64,000 nucleotides of DNA from Planctomycetota bacterium (GCA_016792805.1 JAEUHX010000052.1:48333-112332); one strand, 5' to 3'. Counted from the first letter of the stretch, positions 34,652 through 45,156 are shown. Program-made: numbers and translations. The notes: generated by a model not told the origin, from the letters alone.

Positions 34652-35164
34652 TTACTGGCGCCGCTTGTTCGTCGGCGAGCCAGGGCGCTGAGGTTTCGCG
34701 GCGGTCGGCTTCTTCGGCGTCGGCTTCAACTCGTTGCTGTTCAACGCTTTGCCGAGGCCATCCGCGAGCGCTGAGGAGACTCCCTCCATCGCTGTGCGCA
34801 TGGCGCCCGCCATCTGCTCCGCCAGCTTCTCGAGGCTGCCGCCGAACATGCGCTCCATCGTTTTCGGCAGATCGATCTTCCATTCGCCTGCCTCCTGTAC
34901 GACCACGAACGGCATGAGCATCGAGGCCGGCTGCCCAGGAGGTGGATTCTTCGCCACGAGCGACGCCGGCACCAGCAACACGCCCTCCTCTTCGAGCGGC
35001 TCGCCGATCTGATAGCGCGCCAGCTCCGGCGATTCCCCATGGAAGCTCCCAGACTCAAGCGACTCCTTCGACAGGCAGCGCTTCATTCCTTCGATGTCCT
35101 TGCGATTCGAAGCCTCGAGGAATCGCAAAATGGTCTGCGTCGCGGCGGCGTGGGCGTTGTTCAT
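34652..35164 (-). CDS. Small NTF2/SnoaL-like hypothetical protein
   Basis: 170 aa, ATG with AAGAGAG upstream. The N-terminus ATQTILRFLEASNRKDIEGM followed by a beta stretch (ASMLMPFVVVQEAGEWKIDL) fits the cone-shaped NTF2-like fold used in many DUF4878-type proteins. The middle is a helix (GSLEKLAEQMAGAMRTAMEG) and the C-terminus is a basic Pro/Lys tail (TPKKPTAAKPQRPGSPTNKR). No signal peptide. It is probably transcribed together with the ATP-grasp gene downstream, 36 bp away. Function unknown. Confidence 0.6.
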   Translation of the reverse strand: MNNAHAAATQTILRFLEASNRKDIEGMKRCLSKESLESGSFHGESPELARYQIGEPLEEEGVLLVPASLVAKNPPPGQPASMLMPFVVVQEAGEWKIDLPKTMERMFGGSLEKLAEQMAGAMRTAMEGVSSALADGLGKALNSNELKPTPKKPTAAKPQRPGSPTNKRRQ

Positions 35165-35510
35165 GGCTCTCTTAGAATCCGGGCGCGCGAGAGAACGTTT
35201 CGACCCGGCTCTTGAGGTGGTCGGGAATCCCTCGGTCGGGCGACGACGGGGACATGGCTCGAGTGCGCGCGACGCGAATGCCGCGCGTCAGCCGAGCACT
35301 TCACCGCGCCGTCCGGCGGTAGTGGATCGCTGAGATTCCGTCCGATTCCCAGCGCGAGCACGACTTTCGAGCTCTCGCCCTCCCACGCGGCGAGCCCGCG
35401 CCTCCAAGTGCAGCGCCCCTTTGGATCGGGACCGAAGCATGGAGGCGCCGCCGGAGCCGATGCGGGCTCGGAGGTCGCAGGAAAACCGATTCCGGCGCTT
35501 CTCGTCCCCC

Positions 35511-35635
35511 TTTTCGCGATCTCATCGTCGAGCCGCGATCGACGTAACTCCTTGGCTACGCCTCACGCGTCTCTCCTCGATCTCGCGAAAAGTGAACTTC
35601 GAACCGCTCGAAAGCAGCTGCTCAACAAGCCGCTA
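35511..35635. repeat. Dispersed intergenic repeat, copy B
   Basis: Gap-free match to 1115-1245. It contains GCCGCGATCGACGTAACTCC and CGCCTCACGCGTCTCTCCTC and stops right at the end of the ankyrin gene, whose stop codon (35640) is about 5 bp beyond. The rest of the 475 bp gap 35165-35639 shows no gene; frames there are Arg/Pro-rich. Confidence 0.7.
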
Positions 35636-35639
35636 GACC

Positions 35640-36395
35640 TCAGCTCGCCGTCGGCGAAAGATAACGATTGGGCACATTACGAATGGCCGAAGCGGAGCGT
35701 CCGCAAGCGACGAGCAGAGCACGGACGTTCTCATAGATGTCCTGCTCCTTGCGATGCATTTGTGGTAGCAATCCCAGCTGTGCGTAGCCTACGGGGGTGA
35801 CGTCGAAGCATGTGGTCTCCCACTCGAATCCGCGGCCCCATGTGATCCCGGATACCTGAAGGTCCGCGCGCGCGCCTGCACCGAGCAGCAGATGCATCAC
35901 CGGAGCGCTTCTGTTGCCATTCGAGTTGACGGTGTGGAAGAGCGGCGTGTGCCCATTCAGCCCGTCGGCGTCAGTCGCCGCCCGAGAGTTCACATCGACG
36001 CCGAGCTCGAGGAGCGTGCGGGCCGCCGCTAGGTGGCCGTACTCGGCCGCCACATGAAGCAGCGTGGCGCCCTCGAGCGGCGTGAATGCGCTGCGCCAGA
36101 AGATTCGCCGGCCGAGCCACTCGGCGTCTGCGGACGCGCGCGCGCGGATTGCCTGGACGTCATTGAGCAGCACCGGGAGCGCCTCGGGCGCCGCCACCTC
36201 CGCGCCGAGCCCGACCAGGGTCGAAAGGCACTCCGTGAAGCGATCCGACCGCGTGTACATCTCGAGGAGCCAATCGACCGCTGGTTTCCCGCGAATCGGA
36301 TCCGCGAGGCTCCGCCCCGCCGCTGCAGCGGCGCGGATCCTCTCAGGAGAGTGCAGCTCGATGGCGACGAGGAGCTCATCGATCCAGTCCGACAT
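35640..36395 (-). CDS. Ankyrin-repeat protein
   Basis: 251 aa from ATG 36395 (MSDWIDELLVAIELHSPERI), preferred over upstream frames that overlap the divergent gene's 5' region. No signal peptide, so probably cytoplasmic, unlike the ankyrin protein at 12708. About four ankyrin units: PERIRAAAAAGRSLADPIRG, GATLLHVAAEYGHLAAARTL followed by LELGVDVNSR, GHTPLFHTVNSNGNRSAPVM, and VTPVGYAQLGLLPQMHRKE. Short repeat array typical of stand-alone bacterial ankyrins. Partner unknown. Confidence 0.75.
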   Translation of the reverse strand: MSDWIDELLVAIELHSPERIRAAAAAGRSLADPIRGKPAVDWLLEMYTRSDRFTECLSTLVGLGAEVAAPEALPVLLNDVQAIRARASADAEWLGRRIFWRSAFTPLEGATLLHVAAEYGHLAAARTLLELGVDVNSRAATDADGLNGHTPLFHTVNSNGNRSAPVMHLLLGAGARADLQVSGITWGRGFEWETTCFDVTPVGYAQLGLLPQMHRKEQDIYENVRALLVACGRSASAIRNVPNRYLSPTAS

Positions 36396-36526
36396 TTGTG
36401 TCCATGGGCGCGCCTCGGCCGGGGCCGCCCCCAGCAGACTCGTCCTTCGCGAACCGAACGGCAAGCTTCCCGTTTCAGAGATTGCGCGCCGGAATCGACC
36501 GCGATACGAAAGAACGGTCGCGCGCC

Positions 36527-39500
36527 ATGAATCGCTTCCTCGTCCCCCTGCTCGCCGCCCCTGTGCTGTCGGTGGCCTCGGGTGGCGAGGAGTCGTCGGC
36601 GCGCGGGGCCATCGACTTCGAACGCGACGTGCGGCCGATTTTTGAGCGGCGATGTGTGGAATGTCACTCTTCGGATCAGGCGCAGGGCGGGCTGCGGCTT
36701 GATCTCGGCGCCGCCGCGCTGGCGGGTTCGAAGAACGGACAGCAGCCGGTGATTCTTCCGGGCAACCCCGCGGAGAGCATTCTGATCGAGCGGATTGTTG
36801 CCTCCTCGGAACGCGAGCGAATGCCCGCGAAAGGGGACGCGTTGCCGGCGGCGGAGATCGAGACGCTCCGGAATTGGATCGCCGCGGGCGCTCCGTGGCC
36901 CGTGAGGCCTGGAGAGCCCGAATACCAAGTCAAGAAGCACTGGGCCTATGCGGCGCCGGTTACGCCGAAGGTGCCCGAAGTTCACCATTCTGAGTGGGTG
37001 CGCTCACCTCTCGACGCATTTGTGGCGTCGCGCCTTGAGCTCGAAGGGCTCGATCCGTCGGCGGAAGCGGACCGCGCCACGTGGCTGCGCCGCGTCAGCC
37101 TCGACCTGACGGGGATTCCGGCGAGCCTCGAAGAGACGCGCGGATTCGTTGCAGACTCCGCGCCGGGGGCCCATGAGCGCGCCATCGATCGGCTTCTCGC
37201 GTCGCCTCGATACGGCGAACGCATGGCCAGCCTGTGGCTCGATCTGGCGCGCTACGCCGACACGAACGGCTACGAGAAGGACGACCGCCGTTCGATGTGG
37301 CCGTATCGCGACTGGGTGATCGACGCTTTCAATGCCGACATGCCGTTCGACCGGTTCACGATCGAGCAGCTCGCCGGCGATCTGTTGCCGAATGCCACAG
37401 AAACGCAACGTATCGCCACTGGGTTTCACAGAAACACGATGGTGAATGCGGAGGGCGGGGTCGATCCGGAGGAGTTCCGAGTCGCCGCGGTGGTCGATCG
37501 GGTGAACACGACCGCCTCCGTCTGGCTCGGATCGACGCTGGCCTGTGCCCAATGCCATAACCACAAATACGATCCCTTCACGCAACGGGAGTACTACGGG
37601 TTTTTTGCGTTCCTGAACAACACCACCGACGTCGGGCCTACGGTCGATCCCATGATGCCGGTGCGCACAGAGGCGCACCGCGCACATGTCGAGGAGCTGC
37701 GGCGCGAAGAGGCAGCGGCGCTGGCGCTGCGCGACGCGCCCGATCCCGAGCTCGACGCGGGGCTGCCCGCATTCGAGGCGGCGGTGCGCGAAGCCTGGGG
37801 GCGATCGGTGCATTGGATCGCGCCAAAGCCCGATGCGATGAGCGCGGCAAGCGGATCGGTGATGACACTGCGGGCCGACGGTGCTTTTTTGGCTTCCGGC
37901 ACGAACCCCGCGAAGGATGTCCTCGAGTTTCAGCTCTCCGCGCCTGCGTTGCGGGCGACAGCGCTCCGATTAGAAGCGCTGCCAGATCCGTCGCTGCCCC
38001 GGGGCGGCAGCAGCCGCGCCGAACATGGAAACTTCGTGCTTTCGGAGATTGAAGCATTTGTAACGCGGGCCGGCGACGGAGCCGCAGAGCCGATCCCATT
38101 CGCTGGCGCTGGCGCGGATTATGAGCAATCAAATATTGATCACAGCGCCGCGACCGCGATCGACAAGAAGGCGCGGACAGGGTGGGCGATCGGCCTCGGG
38201 GGAGATGCCAATGATGTCGCGCCCCACGAGGCTGTCTTTGCGTTCTCTCGGCCGGTCGAGTTCGCTGCGGGCGACCGACTTCTGGTGAAGCTCCGATTCG
38301 AGTCGCCCTTCGCGATGCACAATCTGGGATGCGGGCGCCTCTCCATCACCGATTCGGCGGACGCGGCGGCCAGCGTGGCGGCGCTCGCGTTGAGCCCGTG
38401 GCTTCATGCGGGGCCGTTTCCAGCTGAGAGCTACGGGGCGGCGTTTTCGATGAGCCAGGCGCCCGAACTCGAGCTGTTGCAAGGGAAGGCGTTCTCGGAT
38501 CAGTATGATGGCGGAAAAATAACTTGGCGCGAGCACCCGGAGTGGAAGGACGCGGCGGTCCACGGGCTTTCGGGTGATTCCTCCGCGCACTTCCTCCGCC
38601 GAACGGTGCGAAGCGATCGGCCGAGAGCCGCAGTGATCCGGCTCGGAAGCGACGACGGCGTGAAGCTCTGGGTGGATGGAAAATTAGTGCATTCCAACGA
38701 ATCCTCGCGAGCCGCCGCGGTTCGGCAGGATTCTGTGAATATTCACTTGCCGGCGGGTGAGTGCACGATTTTGATGAAGGTCGTGAACGGCACGGGGCCG
38801 AGCGGGTTCGCATTCGAGCTCGGCGGGCGCGGCCTCGGAATGCCGCCGAAGGTGCTGGCGGCGCTGCGCGCCGGCTCGGAGGGCGCGTCATCCGAGTTGC
38901 GCCGTTATTACCGCGAGTGCGTCTCGCCGCAAGGACGCGAGCGGGTGCTCGCCGCCGAGAAGGCCACGGCGGAACGAGCGGCTCTCGAAGCGTCGGCGCC
39001 GACGACGCTCGTGATGGTCGAGCGCGAGAAGCCGCGCGAGACGAAGTTACTCATCCGCGGGAGCTTCCTCAATCCGGGCGATCCTGTGGCGCCCCGAGTG
39101 CCCGCGGCTCTTGGCCTTGCTCTCCCGGCGGAGCGCCGTGACCGCCTGGCGCTCGCGCAGTGGCTCGTGCATCCCAAGAATCCGCTCACGGCGCGCGTGC
39201 TCGCCAACCGGATTTGGGCCCTTTTATTCGGTTCCGGAATTGTAGTGACGCAGGAAGACTTCGGGACGCGGGGAGACGCCCCAAGCCATCCTGAGCTGCT
39301 GGATTGGCTCGCTTTCCGGCTCGTGGAAGGGGGCTGGAGCATCAAGAAGCTTCTGCGGGAGATTGTTCTCTCTGCCACTTATCGGCAAAGCTCGGCTGCG
39401 AGCCCCGAGAAGCTCGAGCGCGATCCCAATAATCGTCTTCTCTCTCGCGGGCCACGGGGCCGCATGGAGGCCGAGATGCTGCGTGACGCGGCACTTTTCT

Positions 39501-40072
39501 TCGGCGGCATTTTGTATGAGCGGCTGGGGGGGCCGAGCGTGTTTCCCGTGCAGCCGGAGGGTATCTGGAACGTCGTTTACAACGGCGATCGATGGGAGAC
39601 GAGCCCAGTGCCCGATCGCTGGCGGCGAGGCGTGTATACATTTCTCCGGCGCACGTCGCCGTATCCGACATTCTTGCTGTTTGATGCGCCGAGCCGCGAG
39701 CTGTCATGCCTGCGTCGTTCGGCATCAAACACGCCGCTGCAGGCTCTCGCAACTCTCAATGATCCGGCGTTTCTCGATGCCGCCGCCGGGCTTGCACGCC
39801 GCATGCTGACCGAAGGAGGCGCGACCGACGAGGAGCGGCTTTCCTACGGGTTTGAACTGTGTACTTCGCGAAAGCCGAGCGCTGTCGAAGTGGCAGTGCT
39901 CGCCCGGCTACTGACATCGCGCCGCAGCCGCCTCGGCGCCGAGGGGGCGCTCGTCCCGGCCTCGCCCCCGGAGATTCCCATGCCCGTCGGCGTCTCGGGC
40001 GCCGAGGCCGCCGCCTGGACCGCCGTTTCCAACACCCTTCTGAACCTCGACGAGGTTCTCACAAAAGGATGA
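36527..40072 (+). CDS. Secreted planctomycete cytochrome-C/DUF1549/DUF1553 protein
   Basis: 1,181 aa from ATG 36527 with a signal peptide ([20 protein letters not shown]). Order: a PSCyt1 cytochrome-like domain with CVECHSS and the [20 protein letters not shown] tail (residues ~30-125); DUF1549 with a second heme-type motif [20 protein letters not shown]; a beta insert around residues 650-780 ([20 protein letters not shown]) like a PA14 or sugar-binding module; DUF1553 with [37 protein letters not shown] and [20 protein letters not shown]. The family is expanded in Planctomycetota; it is widely guessed to act with DUF1501 in polysaccharide use, but no biochemistry is known to me. Its stop overlaps the DUF1501 start (ATGA). 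Confidence 0.92.
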   Translation: MNRFLVPLLAAPVLSVASGGEESSARGAIDFERDVRPIFERRCVECHSSDQAQGGLRLDLGAAALAGSKNGQQPVILPGNPAESILIERIVASSERERMPAKGDALPAAEIETLRNWIAAGAPWPVRPGEPEYQVKKHWAYAAPVTPKVPEVHHSEWVRSPLDAFVASRLELEGLDPSAEADRATWLRRVSLDLTGIPASLEETRGFVADSAPGAHERAIDRLLASPRYGERMASLWLDLARYADTNGYEKDDRRSMWPYRDWVIDAFNADMPFDRFTIEQLAGDLLPNATETQRIATGFHRNTMVNAEGGVDPEEFRVAAVVDRVNTTASVWLGSTLACAQCHNHKYDPFTQREYYGFFAFLNNTTDVGPTVDPMMPVRTEAHRAHVEELRREEAAALALRDAPDPELDAGLPAFEAAVREAWGRSVHWIAPKPDAMSAASGSVMTLRADGAFLASGTNPAKDVLEFQLSAPALRATALRLEALPDPSLPRGGSSRAEHGNFVLSEIEAFVTRAGDGAAEPIPFAGAGADYEQSNIDHSAATAIDKKARTGWAIGLGGDANDVAPHEAVFAFSRPVEFAAGDRLLVKLRFESPFAMHNLGCGRLSITDSADAAASVAALALSPWLHAGPFPAESYGAAFSMSQAPELELLQGKAFSDQYDGGKITWREHPEWKDAAVHGLSGDSSAHFLRRTVRSDRPRAAVIRLGSDDGVKLWVDGKLVHSNESSRAAAVRQDSVNIHLPAGECTILMKVVNGTGPSGFAFELGGRGLGMPPKVLAALRAGSEGASSELRRYYRECVSPQGRERVLAAEKATAERAALEASAPTTLVMVEREKPRETKLLIRGSFLNPGDPVAPRVPAALGLALPAERRDRLALAQWLVHPKNPLTARVLANRIWALLFGSGIVVTQEDFGTRGDAPSHPELLDWLAFRLVEGGWSIKKLLREIVLSATYRQSSAASPEKLERDPNNRLLSRGPRGRMEAEMLRDAALFFGGILYERLGGPSVFPVQPEGIWNVVYNGDRWETSPVPDRWRRGVYTFLRRTSPYPTFLLFDAPSRELSCLRRSASNTPLQALATLNDPAFLDAAAGLARRMLTEGGATDEERLSYGFELCTSRKPSAVEVAVLARLLTSRRSRLGAEGALVPASPPEIPMPVGVSGAEAAAWTAVSNTLLNLDEVLTKG

Positions 40073-41529
40073 GCGCGGGCGAGCCTCAAGAATCGCTTCG
40101 GCACTTGACTCGGCGCGCGTTGCTGGCTGAGGGGTGGGCCGGCGTGGGGCGCATGGCGCTCGCATCACTTTTCGCTCGCGACGCATTCGGCGGCGCTCGC
40201 GATGGCGCGCCGCCGAGCCCGCTGCTCCCCCGGCCGCCTCACTTCGCGCCGAAGGCGAAGCGGATCATCCATTTCCACATGGCCGGTTCTCCTTCACAGC
40301 TCGACCTCTTCGAGGACAAGCCGAAGCTGCGGGAGTACAACGGAAAGCCCTGTCCGGAGGATCTTTTCAAGAAAGAGCGCTTCGCCTTCATCAAAGGCGT
40401 GCCGAAACTGCTCGGATCTCCTTATAAATTTGCGCGCTACGGGACTTCCGGACAGGAGATCTCGGAGCTGCTTCCGCACCTCGCGTCGATCGCCGGCGAC
40501 GTGACTTTTGTGCGCTCCATGGTCACGACGCAGTTCAATCATGCGCCTGCGCAATTCCTTCTCAGCACCGGCCACGAGCGCATCGGCCGGCCGAGCATGG
40601 GGTCTTGGCTCAGCTACGGCCTCGGTTCGGCGAACCAGGACCTGCCCGCTTTTGTGGTGCTCTTGTCGGGGCAATACTCGCCCGACGGCGGCGCGGCGCT
40701 CTGGAGCAGCGGCTTCCTGCCAACGGTCCACCAAGGCGTCCGATTCCGCTCTCAGGGAGACCCGGTTCTGTATCTTTCCGACCCGCCGGGCATCGACCGC
40801 GCGGCACGCCGCGAGTCGATCGACGCAATTCTCGAGCTGAACCGGCTTCGCCACGGCGAGATGGGAGACCCCGAGACGCTCACGCGCATCGAGCAGTTCG
40901 AGATGGCCTATCGCATGCAGGCAAGCGTGCCGGAGCTTCTCGATTTCGCCTCCGAGCCGGAGTCGGTGCGGGAGATGTATGGCGTCAAGCCCGGAAAAGT
41001 CTCGTTTGCGAATAATGCGCTTCTCGCCCGGAGGCTCCTCGAGCGCGGAGTGCGCTTCGTACAGCTCTATCATTGGGGTTGGGATAGCCACGGCACGGGA
41101 CCCGGTGACGATATTGTGACTTCGCTGCGGCAGCGCTGCCTCGAGACCGACCGCCCCACGGCGGCACTCGTCAAGGACCTGAAGCAGCGCGGGCTCCTCG
41201 AGGACACAATTGTGCTCTGGAGCGGCGAGTTCGGCCGAACGCCGATGAATGAGGAGCGCAACGGCTCTCGCTTCCTTGGCCGCGATCACCACCCGCATTG
41301 TTTTACGCTCTGGCTCACGGGCGGCGGACTGCGACGCGGCTTCTCGCTTGGGGCGACCGACGAGCTCGGCTACCACGTCACCGAGGATCGCGTGGAGGTG
41401 CACGATCTCCACGCCACGCTGTTGCAGCTTCTCGGCTTTGACCACGAGAAGCTCACCTATCGCTTCCAGGGACGCGACTTCCGCCTCACCGATGTCTCGG
41501 GCCACGTCGTGAGCAAGCTCCTCGCATAG
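40069..41529 (+). CDS. DUF1501 protein with Tat-type leader
   Basis: 486 aa from ATG 40069, overlapping the previous stop by 4 nt. The leader has a twin Arg ([20 protein letters not shown]). The core is sulfatase/phosphatase-superfamily-like: [65 protein letters not shown] and [12 protein letters not shown]....GRDHHP, with several His/Asp that could bind metal. The strict overlap with the DUF1549/1553 gene is the usual arrangement in Planctomycetota. Export in folded form fits a metal-loaded enzyme. Substrate unknown. Confidence 0.92.
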   Translation: MSAGEPQESLRHLTRRALLAEGWAGVGRMALASLFARDAFGGARDGAPPSPLLPRPPHFAPKAKRIIHFHMAGSPSQLDLFEDKPKLREYNGKPCPEDLFKKERFAFIKGVPKLLGSPYKFARYGTSGQEISELLPHLASIAGDVTFVRSMVTTQFNHAPAQFLLSTGHERIGRPSMGSWLSYGLGSANQDLPAFVVLLSGQYSPDGGAALWSSGFLPTVHQGVRFRSQGDPVLYLSDPPGIDRAARRESIDAILELNRLRHGEMGDPETLTRIEQFEMAYRMQASVPELLDFASEPESVREMYGVKPGKVSFANNALLARRLLERGVRFVQLYHWGWDSHGTGPGDDIVTSLRQRCLETDRPTAALVKDLKQRGLLEDTIVLWSGEFGRTPMNEERNGSRFLGRDHHPHCFTLWLTGGGLRRGFSLGATDELGYHVTEDRVEVHDLHATLLQLLGFDHEKLTYRFQGRDFRLTDVSGHVVSKLLA

Positions 41530-41631
41530 TTTGTATTGCGGGAGCGCGTTTCTTTGGGGCTGAAGTCAGCCTTGGAGGTCCATTCGATAAGTGAGGCGTC
41601 GCGTGCACAGCTAGTCTGCATGGATAAGTGG

Positions 41632-41651
41632 GGTCGGCGCGTGCGCCGACC
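41632..41651. repeat. Perfect GC hairpin (REP-like)
   Basis: GGTCGGCGC, 2 nt loop GT, GCGCCGACC. Close relative of the hairpin at 42013-42034 (GGTTCGGCGC / GCGCCGAACC). No T-run follows, so not a terminator. Confidence 0.65.
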
Positions 41652-41698
41652 GGTGAGCGCGAGCGTGCGCGCGCGCCTTTCGACTTGTGACTTGGGGA

Positions 41699-41866
41699 GA
41701 ATGGGGCGTGGTCAGTCTTGGCGCGGCAGCGAACAGTCCTCGACGCTCGGCGGTCCATCGGCTGCGCAGAAATCGATCGGCGCTTCGCGCCAATCGATTT
41801 CTGCGCGCGCCATGGCCTCGCGTCTGCGGAACTCGCCGCGCCAAGAGCGACCACGCCCCATTCGAA
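41699..41866. repeat. Long imperfect palindrome
   Basis: About 168 bp. The outer arms GAATGGGGCGTGGTC..TCTTGGCGCGGC (from 41699) and its complement (ending 41866) match almost fully. The inner part is a 20-nt near-perfect arm pair, 41764-41783 and 41787-41806, built on GCAGAAATCGAT with 3 nt loop TTC. Between them the arms match more loosely. It could fold as one long stem in RNA or single-stranded DNA. No reading frame of note. Confidence 0.75.
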
Positions 41867-41890
41867 GCCGTCGCGCATCTGTGAAGTCGG
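41838..41890. repeat. Direct repeat, unit 1 (right arm of palindrome)
   Basis: GCGCCAAGAGCGACCACGCC..ATTC.AAGCCGTC...ATCTGTGAAGT; repeated at 42054-42107 with one inserted C and a few changes. Confidence 0.7.
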
Positions 41891-41912
41891 AAGCGTAAGG
41901 TCCGCCGTAGGG

Positions 41913-42034
41913 CGCGGGCATCGCCCGCGACGATCTCGCGCGCGCATGCGCGCGCGGATGAGAAAGCCTGCCTTCGACGGTTCGTCATCGCGCGGGGCAA
42001 GCCCCGCGCCATGGTTCGGCGCGAGCGCCGAACC
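41913..42034. repeat. Run of three perfect GC hairpins
   Basis: 41913-41929: CGCGGGC / ATC / GCCCGCG. 41990-42009: GCGCGGGGC / AA / GCCCCGCGC. 42013-42034: GGTTCGGCGC / GA / GCGCCGAACC. In addition, 41936-41957 is an alternating CGCG palindrome around GCGCATGCGC. Short stems with 2-3 nt loops in an intergenic region are the pattern of REP/BIME-type elements. Confidence 0.65.
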
Positions 42035-42053
42035 TACGGAACGAAATCTGTGC

Positions 42054-42107
42054 GCGCCAAGAGCGACCCACGCCCCATTCCAAGCCGTCTCTTATCTGTG
42101 AAGTTAG
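42054..42107. repeat. Direct repeat, unit 2
   Basis: Second copy of 41838-41890: GCGCCAAGAGCGACCCACGC..ATTCCAAGCCGTC..TATCTGTGAAGT. No left arm or inner hairpin accompanies it, so it looks like a half element. Confidence 0.65.
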
Positions 42108-42408
42108 TCCGTGGCGTGACGGGGCACGAACGGCTTGGCCAGACTCGTCGACCTCTGTCATCGGGCGAAGGCGCGAGGTCATTCCGACGGGCCTCAAGGA
42201 CCAGACGGAGGCGGCTACGAAAGTTTTTCAGTTCGCAGGCGTGGCCGTCGCGCCATCGGGAGTCTAGATCGCCATGGCACCTCGCCCCGGAACCGTCGGC
42301 TCGTTGCCCCGCACGCCCTCGCCGTGAGCGGAGGCTGCGCTGAGTCCAACCGCGCAGCGACGTCGGGCGTATGATCGGGTGCTGGCAGGGCCGCCCGCAC
42401 CAGCCACC

Positions 42409-43437
42409 ATGACATCCCGATCGAAGCTCGCTCTTCTCGCCTTTGCCACCTTGGCCGCGCCGCTTGCGGTCGCGTCGTCTGCGCAAGAGGTCCTCTTCGG
42501 AGTGACCGCCACGGATGCGCCCAAAGGCAAGCAAGGCATCCTCGTCGACGCCGTGACACCCGACTCGCCAGCTGCGAAGGCGGGGATCACAAGAGGCGAC
42601 ATCCTGCTTCGCATCGGGACGCGCGAGGTCGCCGACCTCGACGCGTATGCGAACGCCTTCGAAGGAGTGAAGGCGGGGTCGACGCTTCGCGTCGAGTTAC
42701 TCCGGGGCGGAGATCCCGACCGCAAGGAAGCCGTTGAAGTGACGGTGGCTCCATGGAGAGCGCCGGCACCCTCCACCGCGCCTCCGCGGGGCGGGCTGCG
42801 CCCGGTGGCGCCGCGTCTGAAAGAGCCGGCGGCCCCTCGACCTGGCATGCGCGTGGCGCCGCCCGCGGCAAGCAGCCCACGAGTCTATGTGCTCCAGGCC
42901 GGCGGACCGTTCCTCGGTGTGATTTCCGAGGCGGAGCAAGACGGGCATGTGGTCATTCGCGATGTGACACCCGAGAGCGCCGCACAGGCGGCGGGGTTGA
43001 AGCCGGGTGATGAGATCGTCCGCATCGCCGACAAGGAGATCTCCTCCCAGGAGGATCTCCATACACAGATCCAAGCGCACAAGCCAGGCGATCTTGTGAA
43101 GATCAAGATTCTGCGCGAAGGCAAAGAAAGCGAGCTCGACGTGAAGCTCGGATCGCGCCCGCAAACGCTCGCCGACGCACCCGACGTGGGCATTGCATTC
43201 GAAGGCACGCCCCCGATCCCCGCTGATATCGAGCGCGAGGTGAAGCGTCAGCTCGAGATGGCGGAGCGCGTGCGATCGCGCGCGCTCGACACGGCGGGGG
43301 TGAGTCCCGAATCCGTGGCGCGCCTGCGCAGAGAAGTGGCGGAGCTGAAGGAAGAGATGAAGTCTCTGCGCGAGCAGCTGGCCGACCTGCGGCAATTGTT
43401 AAAAGAGCTGCGAAGCACCAAAGGCTCCGGCAAGTAA
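42409..43437 (+). CDS. Exported protein with two PDZ domains and a C-terminal coiled coil
   Basis: 342 aa from ATG 42409, which gives a signal peptide (MTSRSKLALLAFATLAAPLA). PDZ1, residues ~28-115: GILVDAVTPDSPAAKAGITR then GDILLRIG. A Pro/Ala linker follows, then PDZ2, ~165-255: FLGVISEAEQDGHVVIRDVT, SAAQAAGLKPGDEIVRIADK. The last ~60 residues are a heptad-rich coiled coil (VARLRREVAELKEEMKSLRE). No protease domain, so it is not a DegP-type enzyme but a periplasmic adaptor or scaffold, possibly oligomeric through the coil. Convergent with purH, 81 bp apart. Confidence 0.8.
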   Translation: MTSRSKLALLAFATLAAPLAVASSAQEVLFGVTATDAPKGKQGILVDAVTPDSPAAKAGITRGDILLRIGTREVADLDAYANAFEGVKAGSTLRVELLRGGDPDRKEAVEVTVAPWRAPAPSTAPPRGGLRPVAPRLKEPAAPRPGMRVAPPAASSPRVYVLQAGGPFLGVISEAEQDGHVVIRDVTPESAAQAAGLKPGDEIVRIADKEISSQEDLHTQIQAHKPGDLVKIKILREGKESELDVKLGSRPQTLADAPDVGIAFEGTPPIPADIEREVKRQLEMAERVRSRALDTAGVSPESVARLRREVAELKEEMKSLREQLADLRQLLKELRSTKGSGK

Positions 43438-43518
43438 GCAAATCCCGCGGGCAGGATCGGGCTGTGTCTGCGTGGCGGCGCCGTCCCCATGTTTCCGATG
43501 CCGGTGAACCCTCGGCAG

Positions 43519-45147
43519 TTAATGTAAGAAGTGGCGCACGCCGGTGAACACCATGGCGATGCCCCAGCGGTTCGCGGCGGCGATTACGTCGGCGTCGCGC
43601 ACGGAGCCCCCCGGCTGAATCACGGCTTTGACGCCCGCCTTCGCGGCGAGCTCGAGTCCATCGGGGAACGGAAAGAAGGCGTCGGAGGCCAGCACCGCGC
43701 CGCGCGCACGCGCGGGTGTGGCTTTGTCGACGGCGATGCGGACGGAATCGACTCGGCTCATCTGGCCTGCGCCGGCGCCGACGAGCATCCCATCGTTCAC
43801 AAGAACGATCGCGTTCGACTTGACATGCTTACAGATCGAGGCGGCGAACTGCAGCTCGCGCTTCTCGTCGTCGGTCGGCGCGCGGTCGGTGACCACGCGA
43901 TGCTCGATGCCTGCACCGGCCACGAGGTTGCGGTCCTGCACCAAGAAGCCGCCTGCAACTTTTCGCACGATGAGGTCGCGCGCGTCGCGTTCACCGAGGG
44001 CGCCGACCTCCACGAGCCGCAGGTTCTTGCCCCACTTGGGACGCGTCGTGAGAAGCGTGAACGCCTCCTTTTCGAAGGAGGGCGCGACGACGCATTCGAC
44101 GAAATGGCCTTCGTCGGCGAGGAAATCGGCCGTGGCGCGATCGACGGGGCGATTGATGGCGATCACAGATCCGAAGGCCGACACCGGATCTCCGGCCCAG
44201 GCTGCCTCGGCGGCTTCGCGCAGCACGCGGCGCGTGGCGCAGCCGCACGGATTATTGTGCTTGACGACGACGACCGCGGGATCGGCGAACTCTCGTACGA
44301 GTGCGAGGGCCGAGTCGAGGTCGAGAATATTGTTGTAAGAGAGAGCCTTGCCGCCGAGGACCTTGCCGGTCGCGATTCCCGCTTCGGAGGCGCCGGGGAC
44401 CTTATAGAAAGCCGCGCGCTGATGGGGGTTCTCCCCGTAGCGGAGGTCGCCCAGCTTCGTGCCCGTGAGTGTATACACATCGGGAAGCGCCTCCGCCTCC
44501 GCCTCGGCGCCGCGCTGCGACTCGAGGTAGCGCGTGATGGCCGCGTCGTAGCGCGCTGTCAGCGCGAAGGCCTTGCGCGCGAGCCGCGTGCGCGTCGCCT
44601 GCGCGAGCTCGCCGCCGAACGTCGAGAGCTCTTTCAGGATGGCGTCGTAGTCGTCGGGGTCGGTGACGACCGCCACAAATCGGTGGTTCTTCGCCGCAGA
44701 GCGGACCATCGAAGGTCCACCGATATCAATATTCTCGATGGCCGCCTCGAATGTCGTGCCGGCCTTCGCCACCGTCTGCTCGAAGGGATACAGATTCACG
44801 CAGACGAGGTCGATCGGCGCGATCCCATGTTTCTCCATCGCCGCCGTGTGCGTTTCGACGTCGCGCAGCGCGAGAATCCCTCCGTGGATCTTCGGGTGCA
44901 GCGTCTTCACGCGACCGTCCATCATCTCGGGGAATCCCGTGTGTTCACTTACCTCGCGGACGGCGATGCCAGCGTCGCGAAGCGTCTTGTGCGTGCCGCC
45001 CGTGGAGAGCAGCTCGACGCCGCGCGCGGCGAGCCCGCGCGCGAAGTCAACTAATCCTCGCTTGTCGGAAACGGAAAGCAGCGCGCGGCGGATCGGAAGG
45101 CTCGCGGGGGCCGAAGAACGCGACGGTCGGGGCTGGGCGTGGCTCAC
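43519..45147 (-). CDS. purH: Bifunctional AICAR transformylase / IMP cyclohydrolase
   Basis: 542 aa, GTG start. It catalyses the last two steps of purine synthesis: formylation of AICAR with 10-formyl-THF, then ring closure to IMP. The N-terminal MGS/cyclohydrolase domain shows [52 protein letters not shown] and [15 protein letters not shown]. The transformylase domain shows [24 protein letters not shown], the [20 protein letters not shown] segment and RVDSVRIA. Length and order are those of the family. It sits 9 bp downstream of prfB on the same strand, so the two are probably co-transcribed. Confidence 0.97.
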   Translation of the reverse strand: MSHAQPRPSRSSAPASLPIRRALLSVSDKRGLVDFARGLAARGVELLSTGGTHKTLRDAGIAVREVSEHTGFPEMMDGRVKTLHPKIHGGILALRDVETHTAAMEKHGIAPIDLVCVNLYPFEQTVAKAGTTFEAAIENIDIGGPSMVRSAAKNHRFVAVVTDPDDYDAILKELSTFGGELAQATRTRLARKAFALTARYDAAITRYLESQRGAEAEAEALPDVYTLTGTKLGDLRYGENPHQRAAFYKVPGASEAGIATGKVLGGKALSYNNILDLDSALALVREFADPAVVVVKHNNPCGCATRRVLREAAEAAWAGDPVSAFGSVIAINRPVDRATADFLADEGHFVECVVAPSFEKEAFTLLTTRPKWGKNLRLVEVGALGERDARDLIVRKVAGGFLVQDRNLVAGAGIEHRVVTDRAPTDDEKRELQFAASICKHVKSNAIVLVNDGMLVGAGAGQMSRVDSVRIAVDKATPARARGAVLASDAFFPFPDGLELAAKAGVKAVIQPGGSVRDADVIAAANRWGIAMVFTGVRHFLH

Positions 45148-45156
45148 GGGATTCGC

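Larger units (their letters stand above)
41530..42408. other. 879 bp intergenic region built of palindromic repeats
   Basis: Between the DUF1501 gene and the PDZ gene. No supported gene: frames on both strands are Arg/Ser/Ala-rich translations of the palindromes. Separate entries give the long palindrome, the direct repeat and the short hairpins. The last ~300 bp (42110-42408) contain no repeat I can see and should include the PDZ gene's promoter. Confidence 0.7.

Noticed and set aside
41699..42110. Possible CRISPR-like array
   Set aside because: Repeats are palindromes of differing length, not regularly spaced, and there are no cas genes nearby.
43531..45054. 507-codon plus-strand frame over purH
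   Set aside because: purH is intact on the other strand; the frame is a GC-bias artefact.
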